Source of the DNA: Bacteroidia bacterium
GTDB lineage: Bacteria > Bacteroidota > Bacteroidia > SpSt-205
NCBI GenBank assembly: GCA_025054525.1
Contig: JANWZJ010000006.1
Span: 24,928 to 63,353, forward strand
Direction of reading: 5' to 3'
DNA length: 38,426 bases
This document shows, piece by piece, positions 24,755 to 32,509 of this stretch; the first letter of the stretch is position 1; each line of letters opens with the position of its first letter. The notes under the pieces were generated by a model. It was not told where the DNA came from, made no database searches, and saw only the letters and a program-made list of their open reading frames with translations. Position numbers and translations under genes: made by a program.

Positions 24755-24787
24755 GTCTATGGTGGGGAGTGTCTGAGGGAGAGGCGG

Positions 24788-25576
24788 TTAAGGGGCGAAA
24801 ACTTTCGTACTGCCTTCTTGGTCAGCAGTGCGCCATCGCACCACGTAAAGGCCCGACGGAAGCCCCCACTCTTGCATCCCAGAAGCCCCATAGCGTGCAA
24901 CTTCCCGCCCGTCCAGCGCGTAGAAGATGAGTTCCCGCACCTCTTCGTGTATCCAGAGCATGCCTTGCCGAATGGAGAAGAGAGAAGAGTACTTTTCTGC
25001 GTGGCTCAGGCTGGAAGAAGGAGAAACTGCAGTCTGCTGAGTGAAAGTCCCCGGCGCATCCCCAGAAGTGCCTCCATTTCCGTTGACGGCATTTGCTGCG
25101 ATATACCAGGTGAGCGTGCCCAAGTTAGAGGCAGGCGGAGTCCAGGAAAAGTTCCACGTACCTGTTGTAGAAATGCCGCTATGAGCGATGTATTTTCGGT
25201 TGCCAGAGCCTGTCTGTTGAAGGACTACATTCGTATTGCCACCGGTGCTGAGGGTTTGATTCGGGGTATTTTCTTGGCCTGCTTGGCTGCTCAGCACCGT
25301 GAGTTGGAAGCCGTAGCGTGTGAGCGTGTTGTGTTCTACTCTTAGGGTGAGGGTGATAGCAGAGCCACCGGGGATGTAGGTACGGAAGGTATCTGACCCT
25401 AAGAAAAGGGCAGCGCGGGGTGCAGGGCTGCCTCCTGCATGACAGTTGCGGCAGGAGCCATTATCCCCAGGGGCTCCTGCATAGCCTACTGGCGGCTGAG
25501 AAGAGTTCGTGGAACGGAATGCTACCACAGACAGCCCTACTACTGCCACCCATAGGATAGTTATACCTTTGCCCAT
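24788..25576 (-). CDS. T9SS-secreted protein with CxxCH haem-binding-type motif (choice-of-anchor/Reeler-like domain)
   Basis: A 262-residue exported protein. An N-terminal Sec signal (about 4-20) is followed by a C42-RN-C45-H46 motif, the classical site for covalent haem c. A beta-sandwich-like region with an FSWTPP segment comes next, resembling the choice-of-anchor V or Reeler-type domain known in Bacteroidota proteins with this CxxCH. The final 70 residues look like a type A T9SS sorting domain, ending with PSGLYVVRW, a TADQEGS turn and KVFAP. It should cross the outer membrane via T9SS and be anchored or released outside. No distal Met ligand can be pinpointed. A TAATTTTG box lies 12 nt before the ATG, its TAA being the stop of mqnD. 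Confidence 0.8.
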   Translation of the reverse strand: MGKGITILWVAVVGLSVVAFRSTNSSQPPVGYAGAPGDNGSCRNCHAGGSPAPRAALFLGSDTFRTYIPGGSAITLTLRVEHNTLTRYGFQLTVLSSQAGQENTPNQTLSTGGNTNVVLQQTGSGNRKYIAHSGISTTGTWNFSWTPPASNLGTLTWYIAANAVNGNGGTSGDAPGTFTQQTAVSPSSSLSHAEKYSSLFSIRQGMLWIHEEVRELIFYALDGREVARYGASGMQEWGLPSGLYVVRWRTADQEGSTKVFAP

Positions 25577-25588
25577 AACTTACTCAAA

Positions 25589-25596
25589 CAAAATTA
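25589..25596 (-). promoter_or_regulatory. putative -7 box of the T9SS cargo gene (TAATTTTG), fused to the mqnD stop
   Basis: A perfect TAnnTTTG whose first three bases are the TAA stop codon of mqnD (25594-25596). It ends 12 nt before the ATG at 25576. Confidence 0.4.
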
Positions 25597-26403
25597 CCGC
25601 TTCCAGAGCATAGGATGACTGCGAACCCAGTGCACGTAATAGCGAATAGCTGCCCGAGCGGTGGAAGAGAGACGGTAGGTATCCGGACCTACGTAAAGCT
25701 GGATGTGGCTCTTTTGGACGGCAGGCGTTATTTCCTGAGCATGAGAGGAAATCAAGGCTTGTAAAGCAGGGGAAGGTTCTCGCCAAGCCTTGCGCAGGCT
25801 GCGGCGAAACCCCCGAACTAATGCTCGTACTGGCATCTCCCGTCGCGCCGCGATTCCCCCTAAGGGCACAGGATACCCTGTTTTTTCGCTCCAGTAGGCG
25901 CCTAAGTCTATCAGAGCTGTCAGTCCGTATTCAGCATAGGTGAATCGGCTCTCGTGAATGATTACCGCAGCGTCTAACTCGCCTCTATTGACGCTGGGCA
26001 TGAGTTCTGAATATAAGACAGCTTTCAGGTTCTCAGCATGGGGAGCAAAAAAGCGTAAGAGGGAATAAGCCGTAGTGTGCCAGCCTGGTATGCCGATAAC
26101 CGCTTTCTGCAGCGCTTCATAGGAGAGGGGTTTTCGGCTGACGAGGAGGGGGCCTGCGCCATATCCTAATGCCGCTCCGATTGGTAAGAGGCGATACTTT
26201 CTCCGAGGAAGCAAGGCGTATTGAAAGAAGGACAGCTTTATTACATCGGCGGCTTCCTGTTGTGCGAGATGATTGAGCTCCTCTATGTCGGCATAGATAA
26301 AGTGGAGCGGGAGGCGAGAAGGTACTTCACCGAGTATGAGAGGACCCCAAGCGAAGGTATCGTTAGGGCAAGGGCTGATGGCTACTTTGAGTGAGCGACT
26401 CAA
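25594..26403 (-). CDS. mqnD: 1,4-dihydroxy-6-naphthoate synthase
   Basis: Acts in the futalosine route to menaquinone, converting cyclic dehypoxanthinyl futalosine to 1,4-dihydroxy-6-naphthoate. The 269 residues have the periplasmic-binding-protein-like fold and hallmark motifs: SPCPNDTFAWGPL near the N-terminus, ADVIKLSFFQYA, GAALGYGAGPLLVSR, IPGWHTTAYSLLRF, IIHESRFTYAEYGL with the catalytic-type His, and GYPVPLGGIAARR. MqnA shares the fold but lacks this SPCPNDTF start. The organism therefore probably uses menaquinone made by the futalosine pathway; other mqn genes are not in the window. The ATG overlaps the preceding stop as ATGA. Confidence 0.92.
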   Translation of the reverse strand: MSRSLKVAISPCPNDTFAWGPLILGEVPSRLPLHFIYADIEELNHLAQQEAADVIKLSFFQYALLPRRKYRLLPIGAALGYGAGPLLVSRKPLSYEALQKAVIGIPGWHTTAYSLLRFFAPHAENLKAVLYSELMPSVNRGELDAAVIIHESRFTYAEYGLTALIDLGAYWSEKTGYPVPLGGIAARREMPVRALVRGFRRSLRKAWREPSPALQALISSHAQEITPAVQKSHIQLYVGPDTYRLSSTARAAIRYYVHWVRSHPMLWKR

Positions 26404-27131
26404 GGTAGAAGTTTCTCCAGAGGCTGGATAGTATAGTCAGAAGGAATGCCCCATCGGAGGGGGAGGTTATTGGGCTGGAAAGAGGCCTCTCGGGGAACAA
26501 GTTCCATTTTCATGCTTTGCGGAAAGTGAAGAGAAAGCGCAGGAATCGGCTGTTTCTCAATATATTCATAGGTGATTTGCGTTATTTCTCCTGAGGGTAG
26601 GAGAAACTGCCATGCTTGCAGAGAGGGAGAGGGATGATAACGTATGCGGGCTTGTACTTTGTAGCCCTGGTAATCAAAAAGGAGGCGGGTTCCCGCTGAG
26701 TCCCACTGGCAGGGTACATCCCGAAGAGAAGGGGGTAGGTATCCCGTCAGCAGCGCCACCACGTCCAGTGGTCCTAAAGCAGGAAGGAATCCACGCAGAG
26801 TCCTTAGCGAGCCTGTGTAGGCTTCTCGGGTAAGGCGACTTAGGATTAAGAGAGAGTCCCGATTCCAGAGAAGGCGCAGTCCTTCTATCCCTAACATGCT
26901 AAAAGAGCCCCATAAAACCGAGTCGCCTCCGACCTGCATGCGCATAGAAAAGGTTTGATCTTGGGAGGTGCGTACCTCGTACTTGGCGCGCAAGGTGGTA
27001 TATGCGGAGGGAAGCGCTAAGCTATCCAATAGCATCGGAAGATTCACGGGTAGGCTTATGGCTTTAGGGCGAGCCTTGCGCATACAGCCTACGCTCATTA
27101 CTAAAACAATACTTAGGGCAAAGCGCGCCAT
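26400..27131 (-). CDS. DUF4292-like lipoprotein
   Basis: A 243-residue predicted lipoprotein with a short signal ending in MSVGC (Cys16). The body is a likely beta-sheet domain: SAYTTLRAKYEVR, then QVGGDSVLWGSFSMLGIEGLRLLWNRDS. This order of strands (a YEV stretch, then a SISPxLGIExxRxxxxxDS-like motif) is typical of DUF4292 proteins of Bacteroidota, which resemble LolB/LolA-type lipid-binding folds. A role in lipoprotein or lipid handling is inferred only from that fold. Its start overlaps the TPR gene by 19 bp, and I recall DUF4292 genes often lying directly after a TPR protein gene. It probably shares their transcript. Confidence 0.75.
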   Translation of the reverse strand: MARFALSIVLVMSVGCMRKARPKAISLPVNLPMLLDSLALPSAYTTLRAKYEVRTSQDQTFSMRMQVGGDSVLWGSFSMLGIEGLRLLWNRDSLLILSRLTREAYTGSLRTLRGFLPALGPLDVVALLTGYLPPSLRDVPCQWDSAGTRLLFDYQGYKVQARIRYHPSPSLQAWQFLLPSGEITQITYEYIEKQPIPALSLHFPQSMKMELVPREASFQPNNLPLRWGIPSDYTIQPLEKLLP

Positions 27132-28750
27132 AAGCCTGACAAAGGATATTGTTTGCGCGCTCGGGCCTTGAGCTCAGTATACAGAGAACCTAAGGAAGAG
27201 CGGCCTAACTTGAAAAGAATATCCTCCCACATTTCCAAAGGTAGTACTATGTCGGGGGATATTCTGCGTGTAAGCTCCACGGCTTCACTCTCTTTTTTGC
27301 GGTGAATAGCAAAGAGAATTTGATACCACATCTGATATATACTGGCTTCATTAGTAGAGAGGGAGACAGGAGAAGGATTCTTGCTTCTGAGCAGGGCTAT
27401 ATGCCAGAGGAGTTCAGCTAATGCAGGGGAGAAGTAGAGAGATAGTCTTTTTTGAGAAAGGGGGGTGGGGTACATCTCTGCGCTTTCTGTGAAGAGATGC
27501 ATATAAGTGGCGGCTCGGGCGGTCAGGGTATCGGGTTGTGGTGTGAGTTTCCAGCCTTTCTGGAAGGCGGCTAAGGCTTCTCGCCAGTGTCGTCGGGACG
27601 CATGAGCTACCCCTTCCCAGAGAAAAAGTTTGCCTTGTCCAGGGAAAGTTTCTTGAAGGCGATGCACCTCAGCCAAGAGGGAGTCTCCGCCCCCCAGTCG
27701 CCACAAGGCATAGAAGTAAGTAATAGAGAGGTTGAGGTTAAGCGAGTCCAAGAGGAGACCTTTTTTGTAGGCGAGGGCCGCACTGTCCCAACGCCCTTGT
27801 CGGCTCCAGTAATCACCCCATAAAGTCCATCCTAAAGCCGAAGGATACTCCCGCAGTAGCTTTTCCATGATTTCAGCAAACTCTTCTTCTTCACTCCATC
27901 CGATGCGGCTCAAGAGATTATACTTTACTTCAACGGGAACATGTGGAGAAAGTAAATATCGCTGCCACTCATCACTATCCCAAGTTTCCTCAAATACCTC
28001 TATGTAGTTGAGGACGAGGCTCCAGCAGCCTTCACACGCTAAATCCATTTGGAGTAGTCTGCCAACGGTTTCTATGAGTTTGGGATAGTTGCGCATAAGT
28101 TCATAAATACGAGCAGCGGTCTCTAAATACATCTCATGACTGGGCCAAAGCAAAGCAAGACTTTCAGCCAAAGCGGCTGCACGCTCCAGTTTACCCGCTT
28201 CTATCCAGAGCTGAACCCGCGCTTGGAAGAGCTCATCGTAATTAGCGGTGATATGCTGTATCTGCTCTAAGGTTTTGTCCGCTTTGAGTTCATCTCCTTT
28301 ATTCTTGTATGCTTGAGCTAAGCGAAAAAGAACCTCTGGCTCATAGGGATATTGCTCTGCTAACTTTTCCAAGAGGATGACAGCTTCGCTTTCTTGATTG
28401 TTTAGCTGCAGTGCGGCAGCATACCCTAAGGCTATCCATAGTTCGTTGGGAGATTCTTTATAGGCTTTTTCGGCGTGCGTGAGCATGCGGATATAATCTC
28501 CTTGTTGATAGGCGATACGAGCTAAGTAATAATGTACCCCAGCACTTTGGGGGGCGGCTTCGGCTGCTTTGGAGAAGTATTCTACGGACTCTTCTATCAA
28601 GCCCTGGGAAAAAAGAGCTACTCCCCGCGCAAATGAAGAAGCTGCATTCCGCCAAGCCACCGAATCAACAATAGTCTGCTTGCGATTTTTTTTGCCTACT
28701 TGCGCCCAAACTAAAGGGATCACTAACAATACCCCCCTTAGTCTATCCAT
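27113..28750 (-). CDS. tetratricopeptide-repeat protein, exported
   Basis: A 545-residue protein with an N-terminal hydrophobic segment (GVLLVIPLVWAQ) that looks like a signal peptide. Many TPR-like helical pairs follow, clearest at about 35-180: ARGVALFSQGLIEESVEYFSKA, HYYLARIAYQQGDYIRM, WIALGYAAALQLNNQESEA and LFRLAQAYKNKGDELKA. Further, more degenerate repeats run to about residue 410. TPR proteins act as scaffolds, here probably in the periplasm. Together with the DUF4292-like lipoprotein it forms a common Bacteroidota gene pair. It overlaps the nucleotidyltransferase gene by 8 bp. No catalytic motif is seen. Confidence 0.85.
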   Translation of the reverse strand: MDRLRGVLLVIPLVWAQVGKKNRKQTIVDSVAWRNAASSFARGVALFSQGLIEESVEYFSKAAEAAPQSAGVHYYLARIAYQQGDYIRMLTHAEKAYKESPNELWIALGYAAALQLNNQESEAVILLEKLAEQYPYEPEVLFRLAQAYKNKGDELKADKTLEQIQHITANYDELFQARVQLWIEAGKLERAAALAESLALLWPSHEMYLETAARIYELMRNYPKLIETVGRLLQMDLACEGCWSLVLNYIEVFEETWDSDEWQRYLLSPHVPVEVKYNLLSRIGWSEEEEFAEIMEKLLREYPSALGWTLWGDYWSRQGRWDSAALAYKKGLLLDSLNLNLSITYFYALWRLGGGDSLLAEVHRLQETFPGQGKLFLWEGVAHASRRHWREALAAFQKGWKLTPQPDTLTARAATYMHLFTESAEMYPTPLSQKRLSLYFSPALAELLWHIALLRSKNPSPVSLSTNEASIYQMWYQILFAIHRKKESEAVELTRRISPDIVLPLEMWEDILFKLGRSSLGSLYTELKARARKQYPLSGLWRALP

Positions 28751-29735
28751 ATCGGCTATAGTCTCCTAAATCTACGTTGCCTATGGCGTGTTGGCAGTGT
28801 GCATGAGCGCCTATGAGGGCATAGCTAAGGATGGAGTTTTCTACCGAGGCGTTTTCTCGGCAGAGCGAGTAGCTGAGAATACTGCGGCGTATGCGAGCCC
28901 CACTTTCTATGACAGCATACGGTCCTATGATGCTTTCGGAGAGCTGAACCCCCTCTGCGATATAAACCGGAGGAATAAGACACACATCAGAGGGCATGTT
29001 CTCAGGATAGGACGAACCTAATAAATCCAAAAGCCGTTGCTGCGCTTCTAAAATGAGTTTGCGGCTTCCACAGTCTAACCATTCTTCTACGGGCAGTGCC
29101 TTGAGCTGTGCGCCCTGATCTATGAGAGATTGAAGGGCATCGGTGAGTTGGTATTCGCCCTTAGAGCGGATTTCATGCCGGAAAAGATACTCTATCGCAG
29201 GGATAAGTTTTTCTGCATTCTGCAGGAAGTAGATACCGATAATCGCTAAGTCGGAGGGGGGAACCTCGGGTTTTTCCACCATTTTCGTGATGAAACCTTC
29301 AGTGGAAAGCTCTACTACTCCATAACTGCGAGGGTCTTCTACGCGTTTGACCCAGAGGGCACCATCGGCTGTAGAAGGTACTCGCATAGAGCCTTTGAAA
29401 ATAGTATCGGCGAAGAGAATCACGCATGGTCCCTCTAAGAAGTCTTTGGCTTGGTAGATAGCATGGGCTGTACCTAAGGGCTGCTCTTGCTCACAAAATA
29501 CAGCTTGGGCTCCCCAGCGCCGCGCTAAATCTTTAAGAAACTGCCGCTGCTGCTCACGCAGCTCTCGTACGATAAACACCATGAGTTCCACCTCTTGGGG
29601 AAGGGCTTGTTGCACTTCTTCTATGAGCCATTGGAGTACGGGCTTGCCCAATACCGGGAAGAGAGGCTTCAGCGTCGTGAAAGTGTGAGGGCGCAAGCGT
29701 TTGCCTTCTCCCGCCATCGGTATAATCAGTCGCAT
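28743..29735 (-). CDS. sugar-1-phosphate nucleotidyltransferase with left-handed beta-helix tail
   Basis: A 330-residue enzyme that activates a sugar 1-phosphate with an NTP. The N-terminal Rossmann-like domain holds the signature MAGEGKRLRPHTFTTLKP (7-24, with the basic Lys12/Arg13 and Lys23), EQPLGTAHAI, ILFADTI for the metal Asp, MVEKPE and GIYFL. The C-terminal part (about 255-330) has hexapeptide-like repeats (IAEGVQLSESIIGPYAVIESGA), a left-handed beta-helix. It looks like the glucose-1-phosphate thymidylyl/uridylyltransferase group; sugar and nucleotide cannot be fixed from sequence. The ATG at 29735 is 4 nt after a TAATTTTG box that shares its TAA with the plsY stop. Confidence 0.88.
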   Translation of the reverse strand: MRLIIPMAGEGKRLRPHTFTTLKPLFPVLGKPVLQWLIEEVQQALPQEVELMVFIVRELREQQRQFLKDLARRWGAQAVFCEQEQPLGTAHAIYQAKDFLEGPCVILFADTIFKGSMRVPSTADGALWVKRVEDPRSYGVVELSTEGFITKMVEKPEVPPSDLAIIGIYFLQNAEKLIPAIEYLFRHEIRSKGEYQLTDALQSLIDQGAQLKALPVEEWLDCGSRKLILEAQQRLLDLLGSSYPENMPSDVCLIPPVYIAEGVQLSESIIGPYAVIESGARIRRSILSYSLCRENASVENSILSYALIGAHAHCQHAIGNVDLGDYSRYG

Positions 29736-29739
29736 CGCT

Positions 29740-29747
29740 CAAAATTA
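29740..29747 (-). promoter_or_regulatory. putative -7 box of the nucleotidyltransferase gene (TAATTTTG), fused to the plsY stop
   Basis: A perfect TAnnTTTG, 4 nt before the ATG at 29735. Its first three bases are the plsY TAA stop at 29745-29747. Confidence 0.5.
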
Positions 29748-30338
29748 GCGTTTAGAGCTTCCTATCCGAGGTTCAGTGCCCGCCCATAACCGAGCCAGAT
29801 TGCTACGGTGGGTGTATACCACTAACAGCCACCAGAGTCCTCCCATAATGTATCCGACGGGGGTTCCTTCCCCTATGAAAGCGTGCCATACCAGAAAGCT
29901 CCCCACCGCTACAAGAGAACTAACCGAGACTATCTGTGATAGGCTCAGTGTCAATAGGAAAGTCCCCACAGCTGCCAAAGCACTGAGTGGCTGTAGCACT
30001 AACATGCCTCCCAAGAGTGTATTGATGCCTTTACCCCCCTGGAACTTTCCCCATATCGGGTAAATATGTCCTATCACCGCTGCGCTCACGATGAGATAAA
30101 GGCTCCAAGAAGGCAAGCCCCGCTTCATCGCTAAATAAGTAGGTAAAGCGGCTTTGAGAATATCTATGACCTGTACGACAGCGCCAGCCCAGAAACCCAA
30201 CGCCCGATATGCGTTCGTACTACCGATATTCCCACTGCCAACTTTACGAATATCTACTCTATATGCTCGTGCTATCCACACTCCCGGTACAAGCGAACCG
30301 AAGAGATAAGCTACAATAATGAATAGGGCTATTTCCAT
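29745..30338 (-). CDS. plsY: glycerol-3-phosphate acyltransferase PlsY
   Basis: An inner-membrane enzyme transferring an acyl group from acyl-phosphate to glycerol 3-phosphate, the first step of phospholipid synthesis. The 197 residues and several hydrophobic helices fit the family. The conserved loops are GSGNIGSTNAYRALG (34-48), GHIYPIWGKFQGGKGINT (90-107), where the Gly/Lys-rich stretch binds phosphate, and a third loop near the C-terminus (VVYTHRSNLARLWAGTEPRI). The frame is open to 30434, but the PlsY start is at [11 protein letters not shown] (30338). It overlaps the preceding outer-membrane gene by 10 bp. Confidence 0.94.
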   Translation of the reverse strand: MEIALFIIVAYLFGSLVPGVWIARAYRVDIRKVGSGNIGSTNAYRALGFWAGAVVQVIDILKAALPTYLAMKRGLPSWSLYLIVSAAVIGHIYPIWGKFQGGKGINTLLGGMLVLQPLSALAAVGTFLLTLSLSQIVSVSSLVAVGSFLVWHAFIGEGTPVGYIMGGLWWLLVVYTHRSNLARLWAGTEPRIGSSKR

Positions 30339-31051
30339 CCGTTCCCTATGTAAAATGCCATGAAGCCTGAGAGCCAGTCTCTTCTTCCGGGGTATTGATG
30401 GAGGGTTTTGATGGGCGAACTGAAGAACTGCCATCGCCCCCCTAAGGCTAAAGCCCGTATGAGGGAGGGATTTTTGCCGATGTCCAGTAGAATACCCGCT
30501 TGTATAACGGCTCCGGGTACCGCTCGTAGCTGGTCAAACCCCAAATAAAAGTCCGCTTCTCCCACAATATCATAATACGAATGCCGAGTAGGGTCGTAAG
30601 TATCTACTTGTATAACGGCTTGATTAGCTGAGATAGGTATGGCGATTTCTATGTAATAGGGCTTGAGGAGGGTGAAGGCGGGGCCTATTCCACCGAAGAG
30701 ACTGAGCTGAGCATGGGTGATGGCAGTGCGAGGCATCAGAATGTACTGATAGCCCCAGATTATCTCCAAAAGGTACGCATAATATAGCTTGCCAAAGACA
30801 TAATCTTTGCCGCCTTGGTCTCGGTAAGCGGAGCGGGTGCGAGCTTCCGAGCGGAGACGATAAGAGGTGAGTTCTCCGAGCCATAAGGTGCCTCGGCGAG
30901 GGGTATGCCATTTGGGTACGAGAAGGCTTATCCCCCATCCATATGAATGCAAAAGCGGTCCCACCGCTATGCCGTGGGTGAGCGGTTCTTGGACGAAGGA
31001 CTGCCCCCAGAGCAGAGCCCCGAGACTACATAGCCGCCAGCAATTCCACAT
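30329..31051 (-). CDS. outer-membrane-type protein of unknown function
   Basis: A 240-residue protein with a predicted signal peptide ([16 protein letters not shown], then SFV). The mature part alternates aromatic, Gly and polar residues as in beta-barrels ([54 protein letters not shown]). The KPYYIE motif and the YxxGKLxx segment resemble an uncharacterised Bacteroidota family. The strand-rich end [12 protein letters not shown] fits a barrel, though it lacks an aromatic last residue. I chose the ATG at 31051, which keeps a proper signal peptide and overlaps the FKBP gene by 26 bp; 31102 is the longer alternative. Confidence 0.65.
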   Translation of the reverse strand: MWNCWRLCSLGALLWGQSFVQEPLTHGIAVGPLLHSYGWGISLLVPKWHTPRRGTLWLGELTSYRLRSEARTRSAYRDQGGKDYVFGKLYYAYLLEIIWGYQYILMPRTAITHAQLSLFGGIGPAFTLLKPYYIEIAIPISANQAVIQVDTYDPTRHSYYDIVGEADFYLGFDQLRAVPGAVIQAGILLDIGKNPSLIRALALGGRWQFFSSPIKTLHQYPGRRDWLSGFMAFYIGNGWK

Positions 31052-31514
31052 AAAAGATGAGAGTAGAGTTGGGTGGTATTGCACCCATGTCTCGGTCGCC
31101 ATACCCTAACTCAGGTGGTACAATCAGCACTGCTTTTGTACCCACTGGGAGTTTTGCAATGCCTTCATCCCACCCGCGGATGACTTGTCCTTGTCCGAGC
31201 ATGAAATCAAAAGGAACCCCGCGGTCGTAAGAGCTATCAAACTTTCGCCCATCGGTCAGTATCCCGTGATAATGTACAACTACTCGCTGGCCGGGCTTTG
31301 GGAGGTTGCCATTCCCGCGCTCATGCACATACAGGCCCAAGCCGGAGGGTAACCTTTCAATACGGGCAGAGTCTATGGGATAGGGGATGAAAGGCGTAGA
31401 AGGGGCTTCGGCAGGAGGGGCGGCTTGCACTTGTTGGCTCTCGCTATTCTTGGAGCTGGTACAGCTCCAGACCAGCCAGAAAGCGCCGATAATGCTCCAG
31501 AATAGTTTCTGCAT
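31026..31514 (-). CDS. FKBP-type peptidyl-prolyl isomerase lipoprotein
   Basis: A 162-residue predicted lipoprotein that speeds proline isomerisation during folding of envelope proteins. The signal peptide ([15 protein letters not shown]) has a lipobox Cys at 18; a Pro/Ala/Glu-rich linker follows to about 50. One FKBP domain runs from about 60 with [57 protein letters not shown]. The active-site aromatic and Asp residues are in place. The first 71 bp, encoding the signal peptide, lie in another frame within the 3' end of nrnA. The gene end overlaps the outer-membrane protein gene. Confidence 0.92.
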   Translation of the reverse strand: MQKLFWSIIGAFWLVWSCTSSKNSESQQVQAAPPAEAPSTPFIPYPIDSARIERLPSGLGLYVHERGNGNLPKPGQRVVVHYHGILTDGRKFDSSYDRGVPFDFMLGQGQVIRGWDEGIAKLPVGTKAVLIVPPELGYGDRDMGAIPPNSTLIFYVELLAAM

Positions 31515-32484
31515 ATTGTTCTCGGATGAGTTTCTGTGTAAAGTCCAACGCTTCTTCTAAACTTCGGTAGAGGGTGGCTCCGGCAGCGTTGCGATGACCG
31601 CCACCTTTGTCAAACTGCTGGGCTAACTCATGGCAGGGAAAATCTCCTACGCTGCGCAGACTGACCCGTATCGATTCGGGATACTCTTTGAGTACTATGC
31701 TCAGTAGCACACCCTCCAAAGTCAGTAGCTGATTAGCGAATCCCTCCGTCTCTTCCCATCGCGCACCAAACTGCTCTAAAAGGCTCATAGGAATGTACAT
31801 AAGCAGTACAGGCAGTTCGTCTATCCGGATAACATAATTCTCCAGAATATGGCTGTACAATCGCACGATGTGGAGCTTTTTCCTGTAGAAGATATGATGA
31901 TGGACAGCCTCCAAAGGGAAAGGGGGGGTGATGAGCCGGGCGGCTACTTGGAGGGTAGTGGGGCTCACGCTGCGAAAACGAAAGCCCCCCGTATCCGTAA
32001 GCAGTCCTGTATAGAGTGCTATCCGCGCAGGTAATGGCACAGGATAGAGGGGCTCTAATACTTGTTCATACAGGATTTCGCAGGTAGCGGCGGCTTGAGC
32101 GTTCCAGAAGTTCCCCAACTGGGAGAGGGGCTCGCTATCGGCATGATGGTCCACCCATATGAGTCGGGTAGGGTCTATAAGGTTTCGGAGAAAGTCAGGG
32201 ATTCGGTCCCAGCGTCCGAAATCCACACAGAAAAAAAGGTCTGCGGCTTGGGCGGCTTGCTGGATGGCTTCTGCGTCGGTGTGTGCGATGCGAATATGCT
32301 CCCAGCCTGGTAAAAAGCGCAGATATTCGGGCACGGGGTCGGGTAGTACGGGTACGACTTTCTTGCCTGCGCTCTCCAGTGTGTGATAAATCCCTAAAAG
32401 CGACCCTACGGCATCTCCATCGGGGCGAGGGTGGCTCAAGCATAGAATATGTTTAGCTTGGCGCAGGGCTTCTTTCCATTCCAC
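31444..32484 (-). CDS. nrnA: DHH/DHHA1 phosphoesterase, NrnA-like
   Basis: Predicted to degrade nano-RNAs and/or 3'-phosphoadenosine 5'-phosphate or pApA, with manganese. The 346 residues show the DHH features: [12 protein letters not shown] (17-28), [14 protein letters not shown] (111-118), and the DHHA1 GGGHRNAAG substrate loop near the C-terminus. NrnA relatives also act on pApA, the product of c-di-AMP breakdown, which gives a functional link to the 7TM-HD enzyme elsewhere in the window. The GTG at 32484 lies 5 nt after a TATCTTTG box. The last 71 bp double-code with the FKBP signal peptide. Confidence 0.92.
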   Translation of the reverse strand: MEWKEALRQAKHILCLSHPRPDGDAVGSLLGIYHTLESAGKKVVPVLPDPVPEYLRFLPGWEHIRIAHTDAEAIQQAAQAADLFFCVDFGRWDRIPDFLRNLIDPTRLIWVDHHADSEPLSQLGNFWNAQAAATCEILYEQVLEPLYPVPLPARIALYTGLLTDTGGFRFRSVSPTTLQVAARLITPPFPLEAVHHHIFYRKKLHIVRLYSHILENYVIRIDELPVLLMYIPMSLLEQFGARWEETEGFANQLLTLEGVLLSIVLKEYPESIRVSLRSVGDFPCHELAQQFDKGGGHRNAAGATLYRSLEEALDFTQKLIREQYAETILEHYRRFLAGLELYQLQE

Positions 32485-32489
32485 CGAGA

Positions 32490-32497
32490 CAAAGATA
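32490..32497 (-). promoter_or_regulatory. putative -7 box of the nrnA gene train (TATCTTTG)
   Basis: A perfect TAnnTTTG, 5 nt before the GTG at 32484, in a 25-bp gap shared with the divergent GT2 gene. The GT2 start at 32510 has only a poor box of its own (GAATTTCG, 4 nt upstream). Confidence 0.5.
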
Positions 32498-32509
32498 GAA
32501 TTTCGCCCC

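Noticed and set aside
25564-25571. Perfect plus-strand TACCTTTG
   Set aside because: It lies inside the first codons of the minus-strand T9SS cargo gene and no plus-strand gene follows, so it is a chance match. It shows that the box alone has false positives.
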